From positions 1 to 10,000 of the forward strand of contig VSJD01000258.1 of NCBI GenBank assembly GCA_008636095.1: 10,000 bases of DNA, written 5' to 3'. The notes under the pieces were generated by a model. That model made no database searches, was not told the origin of the DNA, and saw nothing but the letters and a program-made list of their open reading frames with translations. The stretch comes from Kiritimatiellota bacterium (lineage in GTDB: Bacteria > Verrucomicrobiota > Kiritimatiellia > JAAZAB01). The position numbers and the translations under genes were made by a program. Shown piece by piece: positions 4,213 to 10,000 of the stretch. How positions within the stretch are numbered: position 1 is the first letter of the stretch; every line of letters begins with the position of its first letter.

Positions 4213-7200
4213 GCACGTGATTTATTATTTCTTCAGCACTTAACGGGCGATTATAGATCCTGACCTCGTCAATCATCCCCTTAAACAAATTGATTCCGGT
4301 ACTGACCTGGCCGATATATAATTTTTGCGCCCACTGCCATTGCAGTGGCCCGGATGAACTCGTGGTATCCGTTAATACCAGAATCCCGTCCTGGTAGCAC
4401 TTCACGGTATTGACCCCGTCATAGGTAAACGCGACATGATGCCACCCATCCCAGGTGAGCGCCGTTGAACATTCACACCAGTGCCAGCCTTGATTGACGG
4501 TGTTAAGATGGATCCATATTTTATTATACCATATAGGCAAGCCATAAGCCCCTACTGCCCCGGCAATTTCATTGTAGCCCGTGAAATTCGTCGTCGGTGA
4601 ATAAACCCAGGCTTCCATGGTAATTGCCGACACCTTGAAACTGGTATTGCTGCCACAATCGACATAAGAATTACTTCCGTTAAAACTCAGCGCGCCGTTG
4701 ACCTGGCCGTCCACCCATTGCGGATTTCCCTGCAGGGTTCCATGATTTCCCCTCCAAGATGAATCGTAGGCTGTCGTGCCTGCGCCTTCATCAAGCTTCC
4801 AGTAACCTACCTCACTACTAACATCGTTAAGTTCAACCCTGTCCACATAAAAGGTTCCTGACTGCGGCGTATCCCATCGCAAGACATGGATATCCACATA
4901 CTCGTTGGCGGACATCACGCGCGAGACGCTGATCTTCTGCCACGAATCATTAAGCGTTGTGGTTGTACTGGCATACGTCCAACCGCTTTGTGATCCATAG
5001 AGACAAATCCTGACAGTGCCGGTCCCTTTAACATAGGCGCTGGCCGTATACGTTGCGCCGGTTTCCACGAAGTATTTAACCGTGCTGTTTACGCCCTCAA
5101 ACGAATTATTCCCGAGTGTTGTCACCTGTAAGGATCGGTCTCCGTCCATGGAGTCCTGGGATATTCCCAGAGTTTCCCAGGGGGGCGGAACATCATTCCG
5201 CGCCGGCTCCCAGCCCGTGGTTATGCCCGTTTCAAAACTGCCGTTATAAACCATCGCGTAATCCGGTGTTTCCACGAGTTCAACCCTGTCCACATAAAAG
5301 GTTCCTGACTGCGGCGTATCCCATCGCAAGACATGGATATCCACATACTCGTTGGCAGACATCACGCGCGAGACGCTGATCTTCTGCCAGTACGAGTTGT
5401 TCAGCGTGACGGTTTTATTGGCATACGTCCAACCGCTTTGTGATCCATAGAGACAAATCCTGACAGTGCCGGTCCCTTTAACATAGGCGCTGGCCGTATA
5501 CGTTGTGCCGGTCTCCACAAAGTATTTAACCGTGCTTTTTATGCCCTCAAACGAATTAGTCCCGGATGTCGTCACTTGTAAGGATCGGTCTCCGTCCATG
5601 GAGTCCAGGGATATTCCCAGAGTTTCCCAGGGGGGTGGAAAACCGCTCCGCGCCGGCTCCCAGCCCGTGGTTACGCCCGTTTCAAAACTGCCGTTATAAA
5701 CCATCGTGTAATCCGGTGTTTCCACGAGTTCAGCCCTGTCCACATAAAAGGTTCCTGACTGCGGCGTATCCCATCGCAAGACATGGATATCCACATACTC
5801 GTTGGCGGACATCACGCGTGTAACGCTGATCTTCTGCCAGTACGAGTTGTTCAGCGTGACGGTTTTATTGGCATACGTCCAGCCGCCTTTTGATCCATAG
5901 AGACAAATCCTGACAGTGCCCGTTCCTTTAACATAGGCGCTGGCCGTATATGTTCTGCCGGTCTCCATAAAATATTTTACCGTGCTGTATATGCCCTCAA
6001 ACGAATTTGTCCCCGGCGTTGTCACTTGTGCTGACCGATCTTCATCTATGGACGCCGATGATGTCCCCAGAGTTTCTCCACCCCGTGCCGCCCCCCAGCC
6101 CGCGGCCACCCCAAGCTCATAACCGCCGTTATAAACCATCGTGTAATCCGGTGTTTCCACGAGTTCAACCCTGTCCACATAAAACGTGACGGCCTGCGGC
6201 GTATCCCATGTTATTACATATAGATATAAAACTTCATCATCCGCTACTTCCCTTGTGACGCTGATCTTCTGCCAGTACGAGTTATTCAGCGTTACGGTTT
6301 TATTGGCATACGTCCAACCGCCTTTTGATCCCCAGAGACAAATCCTGATATTGCCCGCATTCTTAACATAGGCGCTGGCTGTATAAGTTTTGCCTTTTTC
6401 CACGGCGTAATAGATCGTGCTGTAAACTCCTTCAAATAAGTTATTCCCCGGTGTCGTCACTCGTAATGACTTGGCGCCATCCATGGACGACGCATATATC
6501 CCAATGGTTCCGCCACCAGTGACCGGCCCCCAGCCCGTGGTTACGCCCGTTTCAAAACTGCTGTTCTTAAGCAGGTTGACGCGCTGCCAACCGATGCTTA
6601 ACTGCAGGTAACCGGCGGTCCAGCAAGGCGAGCGTTCTTTCAATGCGTAATGACTGTTGGAAATATATAACGGGTTGGTGGAGATGCATCCGGTACCGGC
6701 GCTTGTTCCGCTGTAATTCTGATTACTGCAAAATACATTATTGTAGGTGGAAACGCAGGTGGCGCTACCTGTGCAGACAATTCCATTGGAAGAGGTTATT
6801 ATGCTGTGCGTAATATCTAATTTTGAACTGTCTTTCACCGAAATCGCCTGCTGGGCTTTGCCAATGGTTATGTTCTCGTTTGTTGCCACGGAATTCCCTG
6901 TCATTTCCAGGCCGATATTTTGAACATCAAAGATACAATTCTTAATTCGCACATTCTTCGCCGAATCAAGTTTAACCCCGTTCGCACCGGTGAACATAAT
7001 ATTTTTCAAGAGCACATTAGTTATGGAATTCAGCGATACCAAGCCGGTTATCTTCACAATGTCCGCGTAAGTCCCTCTCAGCTCAATCCCGTCTTTCAAG
7101 ACCAGGTTTTCATAATAAATTCCTTTATTCAGACGCAACACCTTTACTACTCCCGGCTCGGCTATATCTATTGCATCCTGGATGCTCTTGAAGGGGACAT

Positions 7201-10000
7201 CGGCCATGCCCGTTTCATTGGCGCCGGAACTGTTGGGGTCCACATATATTTCATCCAAATGACGAGCATAATAATTCAGATAGATCCAATTGGATGATAA
7301 ATCATGCACATCAATAGCCCGGGCCCGGAATTTAATTAGATAAGGCGCCCCGCCTAAATCATAATATGCTTCCAGATAATTCGTGCTGGCACTGTCCAGC
7401 GGCGACCAGACGCCCTCGTTATTTATTGAATATTCCAATTCCGTGCTTTTAACACCGTCTTCGTCGGCAGAATTAATTATTATTTTTATCTGGCCGGGAG
7501 TGCCTTCCTGCAGGGCGCCGGTACACTCCGGCAGGTCGTTAAATGCCGTCCAGCCTTTAACGCTGGCCGTATCCTGAATATAAACATAAATCCTTTGCCC
7601 GTTGGCGACGGTTTTGGTAGGAGCGACTGTTAATGCCAGGCTGTTATCGCTGCTAATTAAGGGATTATCGGTTGATGCCGATGGCCCCGGAACTGAGTAA
7701 CTGTTCAAGGCAACATAAGCGATTCTATCGCCTGAAATTAAAGAATTGTCTATATTGGCAGGTATTGCCTTGATATACAAGTTGGTGTTCCAGGCCGGGC
7801 CGGCGCCTTTATCCCTTTTAAAGATTTGAATGGGCGCGCTTAATGAATTCTCGGCGCACATATTTCTCAGCGTAATTGTAATTTGGCCATTATCGGGATT
7901 ATAAGCAATGTTGTCCTTATTAATTACCAGGGGCCATTGCGGGCCGCCGCCCCAGATGTCATACAGTTTGCCGCCGGGAGTATGCATCTCATCCCTCATA
8001 AACATATATTTACTGGTTGAGGCCGTTTCATTTAATTTTGTGACTTTATTTGTGAATATAAACGTTGCCGTCGTCCCATCGTAACCGTAAGGCCCGTTAA
8101 AACAATGGGCGACCGCCGCAAATGCGCGGCCATATGGCAAGGCGCCGAGCGGGAATGTATTATATATGAATACCTTCACATATTCCGCGGACGAATTTGT
8201 CTTTAAAATATAGCCGCTATAAGTCTGAAACGCGTTCGTGAGCGGGACGAACCAGAAATTTCCATCCGGAGTGTTCGTCAAATTGTTTAGTGCTTTCCCC
8301 TTCTCCAGGATATTTCCCGACGAATCATAGCTTTCCCAGTAAATCCCCAACATGGGATTATGGGTTAAAGTCCGGCTTCCTTTAGCCATTATTGAGAAAT
8401 CCATCCGCGTATTCCCGGGCTGGGTCCCGCAAATTTGCGATGCAATCAGGCATCCATTGGAACTCATCAATCCGCGGCTGTTGTCAACCCCGATGCCATT
8501 GGCATGGGAAACAAACGTTTCCCGCCTGGCCCACACCGCGGAAGGCATGGTTTCAAAATCACCTTCCTGGCAGATATTGGTCCCATCTGCAGTCAAAACA
8601 AAATTATCCACCCATATCTGCCCGCTTTTGGCCTCTTTTTCAATTATATTGTCAATGTTGTGATCAGTAAAATATCTTTCGCCGGCCTGCAAATTACCGT
8701 CTAAAAAAATTGAAGGATAAAGCGCCAAGTAATAATTCACGGAACTGTAATTTATTATGTCTGGGCGGGGATACATTACGTATTGCCCCATATATTTTAT
8801 ATAATTATTACCCCGGTCCAACGCGGACCATTCGCTCATGAATTTCTGGAAAACATAATGTTCAGGATAATAACCCGGTGAGGTTTGAAGCGTGTGACCA
8901 TAATATCTGGTATCGGAATATTGTTCCGGCAGTTTCAGGAATTCTTCCGGTGTGCCGGGCGCTTCCGATGCCACGCCTGTTTCGGTATTGGCAATGCCCC
9001 AACCCCGGCTCTGGCGTCTTTCGGTAATGCCGTCGGCATTTACATAATCAAACTCATTGGTTTCGATCATTTTTTTGAAAGTCGGATATTGACTGCCGAT
9101 TAGCGCCGGACCGCCAGACCAGTAATACTTGCCGTCTATCCCGTTTGCATCATGGCCCACCATCGGCAGTGGGCCGCCGCCGTTATGGCCAAACCAATCC
9201 ACCCAGGGAAACTCCTGCAGGGATGTCAACATGTCATTAGTTGGGAAGTTCGGGGTAGTATATGCCAGGGAATGGACCAAAATAATCTTGGGATAATTCT
9301 CGTTTTTCCACTCATATAGTTTCCGGTAGGCCTGTTCAACAGTTTCGCGTGTTCTTTGTTCCTTTTCCGCAAGACTCATGCCCGCAAATTCATGATAATC
9401 ATGCAAAGGGAACAACCTGTCTAAAGCATATTGCGGATTCCCGCTGTATCCCGGCACCCGCCAGTAGTCTTCCTGGCCGACCATGAATATATATATGCCT
9501 TGTTTTTCGTATCGCGATTTAATCAATGGTTTCATGAATTTTTCCAGCCAGAAATCGCAATACTCCTGAATGGTGTCCAGTTCCGGCGCCAAATTGGTTG
9601 CCACGATGCCCGCCGCATCATACATCAATGAATCATAGGGCATCATGGCACACCATTGCGGAACGGCCGGCGTAATATTTGTTGAAGGCGGCACGTAAAC
9701 CGGGGGGGTCACGCCGGGCGGATAGGGATAATAAGGGTCAGGATCGTCAACGCGAACGCCGGGATTATAATTGGTTTTGGCCGGTCCACCGGACAATGTC
9801 CAGCCTCTAAGATGAGGCGTCGGCAAAGCTCCGGCCTGGACCTGCATATGGTTCTTATAACAACTGATTACGGAATTGGAATACATATCGCAACTGTATG
9901 TGTCGGCCATACTCATATGGTTCGGATATTCCCAACTCATATATATCTGGAACGAGTTGACCCCTAACTCTTTCAGAGAATTTACATAGGCCGTGCCAAC
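4202..10000 (-). CDS. Giant modular secreted enzyme-like protein: TIM barrel, beta-helix, four CBM_4_9-type repeats, LamG (5' end outside window)
   Basis: At least 1,932 residues are visible. The frame is open to the right edge, reading AYVNSLKELGVNSFQIYMSW before the first internal ATG at 9940, so that ATG is not the true start. Domains in order: a TIM-barrel-like region (about 10000-8640) with barrel-type strands IYIFMVGQED, IILVHS, VDWFGHN and WGIANTETG; a divergent jelly roll (8640-8040); Ig/FN3-like stretches (8040-7290); a right-handed beta-helix of DUF1565 type, starting IYVDPNSSG and FKSIQDAID (7260-6590); four tandem CBM_4_9-like jelly rolls (6580-4831); and a LamG/concanavalin-like domain starting YWKLDEGAG and ending DEVRIYNRPLSAEEI (4815-4205). 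It is surely extracellular, although the signal peptide is not in view and no C-terminal sorting motif is present. It probably cleaves or binds a complex glycan; I cannot name the hydrolase family or the substrate. The sialidase-like gene follows directly. Confidence 0.9.
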   Translation of the reverse strand, partial: VGTAYVNSLKELGVNSFQIYMSWEYPNHMSMADTYSCDMYSNSVISCYKNHMQVQAGALPTPHLRGWTLSGGPAKTNYNPGVRVDDPDPYYPYPPGVTPPVYVPPSTNITPAVPQWCAMMPYDSLMYDAAGIVATNLAPELDTIQEYCDFWLEKFMKPLIKSRYEKQGIYIFMVGQEDYWRVPGYSGNPQYALDRLFPLHDYHEFAGMSLAEKEQRTRETVEQAYRKLYEWKNENYPKIILVHSLAYTTPNFPTNDMLTSLQEFPWVDWFGHNGGGPLPMVGHDANGIDGKYYWSGGPALIGSQYPTFKKMIETNEFDYVNADGITERRQSRGWGIANTETGVASEAPGTPEEFLKLPEQYSDTRYYGHTLQTSPGYYPEHYVFQKFMSEWSALDRGNNYIKYMGQYVMYPRPDIINYSSVNYYLALYPSIFLDGNLQAGERYFTDHNIDNIIEKEAKSGQIWVDNFVLTADGTNICQEGDFETMPSAVWARRETFVSHANGIGVDNSRGLMSSNGCLIASQICGTQPGNTRMDFSIMAKGSRTLTHNPMLGIYWESYDSSGNILEKGKALNNLTNTPDGNFWFVPLTNAFQTYSGYILKTNSSAEYVKVFIYNTFPLGALPYGRAFAAVAHCFNGPYGYDGTTATFIFTNKVTKLNETASTSKYMFMRDEMHTPGGKLYDIWGGGPQWPLVINKDNIAYNPDNGQITITLRNMCAENSLSAPIQIFKRDKGAGPAWNTNLYIKAIPANIDNSLISGDRIAYVALNSYSVPGPSASTDNPLISSDNSLALTVAPTKTVANGQRIYVYIQDTASVKGWTAFNDLPECTGALQEGTPGQIKIIINSADEDGVKSTELEYSINNEGVWSPLDSASTNYLEAYYDLGGAPYLIKFRARAIDVHDLSSNWIYLNYYARHLDEIYVDPNSSGANETGMADVPFKSIQDAIDIAEPGVVKVLRLNKGIYYENLVLKDGIELRGTYADIVKITGLVSLNSITNVLLKNIMFTGANGVKLDSAKNVRIKNCIFDVQNIGLEMTGNSVATNENITIGKAQQAISVKDSSKLDITHSIITSSNGIVCTGSATCVSTYNNVFCSNQNYSGTSAGTGCISTNPLYISNSHYALKERSPCWTAGYLQLSIGWQRVNLLKNSSFETGVTTGWGPVTGGGTIGIYASSMDGAKSLRVTTPGNNLFEGVYSTIYYAVEKGKTYTASAYVKNAGNIRICLWGSKGGWTYANKTVTLNNSYWQKISVTREVADDEVLYLYVITWDTPQAVTFYVDRVELVETPDYTMVYNGGYELGVAAGWGAARGGETLGTSSASIDEDRSAQVTTPGTNSFEGIYSTVKYFMETGRTYTASAYVKGTGTVRICLYGSKGGWTYANKTVTLNNSYWQKISVTRVMSANEYVDIHVLRWDTPQSGTFYVDRAELVETPDYTMVYNGSFETGVTTGWEPARSGFPPPWETLGISLDSMDGDRSLQVTTSGTNSFEGIKSTVKYFVETGTTYTASAYVKGTGTVRICLYGSQSGWTYANKTVTLNNSYWQKISVSRVMSANEYVDIHVLRWDTPQSGTFYVDRVELVETPDYAMVYNGSFETGITTGWEPARNDVPPPWETLGISQDSMDGDRSLQVTTLGNNSFEGVNSTVKYFVETGATYTASAYVKGTGTVRICLYGSQSGWTYASTTTTLNDSWQKISVSRVMSANEYVDIHVLRWDTPQSGTFYVDRVELNDVSSEVGYWKLDEGAGTTAYDSSWRGNHGTLQGNPQWVDGQVNGALSFNGSNSYVDCGSNTSFKVSAITMEAWVYSPTTNFTGYNEIAGAVGAYGLPIWYNKIWIHLNTVNQGWHWCECSTALTWDGWHHVAFTYDGVNTVKCYQDGILVLTDTTSSSGPLQWQWAQKLYIGQVSTGINLFKGMIDEVRIYNRPLSAEEIINHVQGY
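4205..4815 (-). other. LamG/Laminin_G_3-type domain at the C-terminus of the giant protein
   Basis: The segment has the usual order for this concanavalin-like fold: YWKLDEGAGTTAYDSS, then NGSNSYVDCG, a W-rich central strand with WHHVAFTYDG, and the closing DEVRIYNRPLSAEEI. These domains bind glycans or proteins outside the cell. The protein ends six residues after the final helix, so nothing follows the domain. Confidence 0.85.
4831..5277 (-). repeat. CBM_4_9-like repeat unit 4 (C-terminal copy), 447 bp
   Basis: Starts at protein motif YNGSFETGITTGWEPAR and ends at TFYVDRVEL. Nearly identical in DNA to the unit at 5278-5727 except for a concentrated patch near 4944-4970, where it is one codon shorter (LNDSWQKIS against LNNSYWQKIS). 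The fold is a carbohydrate-binding jelly roll. Confidence 0.85.
5278..5727 (-). repeat. CBM_4_9-like repeat unit 3, 450 bp
   Basis: Starts YNGSFETGVTTGWEPAR and carries TTYTASAYVKGTGTVRICL and WDTPQSGTFYVDRVEL. It shares long stretches of identical DNA with units 4 and 2; its first 105 bases on the plus strand differ from unit 4 at one position. Confidence 0.85.
5728..6162 (-). repeat. CBM_4_9-like repeat unit 2, 435 bp
   Basis: Starts YNGGYELGVAAGWGAARGG. The first loop after the tryptophan lacks the PPPW insert seen in units 3 and 4, which accounts for the shorter period. The C-terminal half is nearly identical to unit 3, while the N-terminal half is clearly more diverged. Confidence 0.85.
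6163..6580 (-). repeat. CBM_4_9-like repeat unit 1 (N-terminal copy), about 418 bp
   Basis: Starts NLLKNSSFETGVTTGWGPV directly after the beta-helix domain and ends VELVETPDY. It is the most diverged unit (WDTPQAVTFYVDRVEL, EVADDEVLYLYV) and probably represents the ancestral copy from which the others were amplified. Confidence 0.82.
6590..7260 (-). other. Right-handed beta-helix (DUF1565-like) domain within the giant protein
   Basis: The domain opens with the characteristic IYVDPNSSG, then PFKSIQDAIDIAEPG and KGIYYENLVLKDGIELRG. It continues as short repeating rungs rich in Asn, Ile and Val (VRIKNCIFDVQNIGLEM, KLDITHSIITSSNGIVC). It ends at SPCWTAGYL, the usual closing element of this fold. 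Such domains occur in polysaccharide lyases and in binding or scaffold proteins; no lyase active-site pattern can be assigned. Confidence 0.75.
8640..10000 (-). other. TIM-barrel glycoside-hydrolase-like domain with a Pro/Tyr-rich insert
   Basis: The region begins with the barrel-like strand GVNSFQIYMSWEYPN and alternates helices with hydrophobic strands ending in polar residues. Glutamates at the ends of two strands, E157 (GQEDYW, codon 9472-9470) and E320 (NTETGVAS, codon 8983-8981; numbering from the ATG at 9940), are candidates for acid/base and nucleophile of a clan GH-A-like retaining enzyme. Between an early strand and the next helix is a Pro/Tyr-rich insert, DPDPYYPYPPGVTPPVYVPP, about 9745-9680. 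I do not recognise the family, so the activity is inferred from fold-like pattern only. Confidence 0.5.

Noticed and set aside
4831..6580. Regularly spaced near-identical DNA that might suggest a CRISPR or satellite array
   Set aside because: The period is about 420-450 bp, the reading frame is continuous, and each unit translates to a jelly-roll domain, so it is a protein-domain repeat.
9885..9900. ATATCGCAA match to the start of the AraC operator half-site
   Set aside because: Only nine bases match, there is no second half-site at 21 bp, and it lies inside the giant coding region.

Overview
The window reads as a piece of an accessory, secreted-glycan-handling region from a bacterium that builds very large modular extracellular proteins. 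The combination of a giant hydrolase-like protein with tandem carbohydrate-binding jelly rolls and a LamG domain, a sialidase-fold lipoprotein, and AraC-type regulators placed singly beside secreted-protein genes is what one sees in the Planctomycetes-Verrucomicrobia-Chlamydiae group, especially Lentisphaerota/Kiritimatiellota-type genomes. That placement is an inference from gene style; no rRNA, tRNA or other phylogenetic marker is present. All convincing genes lie on the minus strand, so the window is best read from right to left.

Right to left: (1) 10000-4202 is one uninterrupted reading frame, cut off at its 5' end by the window edge. It encodes a TIM-barrel-like enzyme domain, a divergent jelly roll, Ig-like linkers, a right-handed beta-helix, four tandem and partly near-identical CBM_4_9-type repeats, and a C-terminal LamG domain. 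(2) 4161 (probably ancestrally 4200) to 2905 is a sialidase-superfamily lipoprotein. Its Shine-Dalgarno sequence lies inside the end of gene 1, so the two form an operon. At the expected start position the codon is ATA rather than ATG. (3) 2895-1799 is an IS4-group insertion sequence sitting 9 bp past the sialidase stop. Its transposase carries a deletion that removes the second catalytic aspartate, so this copy cannot transpose on its own. (4) 1798-1313 is a gene-poor stretch with inverted repeats and a coding-like but broken plus-strand frame. (5) 1312-407 is an AraC/XylS-family regulator. (6) 406-111 is its downstream intergenic region, with two perfect 16-bp direct repeats exactly 21 bp apart next to a promoter -10 element. 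This is the geometry of an AraC-type class II operator. (7) 110-1 is the start of a secreted-protein gene driven by that promoter.

Working model: the two large right-hand genes encode a secreted and a membrane-anchored protein acting on the same, unidentified glycan. The left-hand pair is a separate regulator-plus-target module in which the AraC protein probably controls the secreted gene at 110. The IS separates the two modules and may have removed whatever lay between them. Nothing here amounts to a clear defence, CRISPR or conflict system. The most novel-looking element is the unassigned TIM-barrel enzyme architecture of the giant protein.
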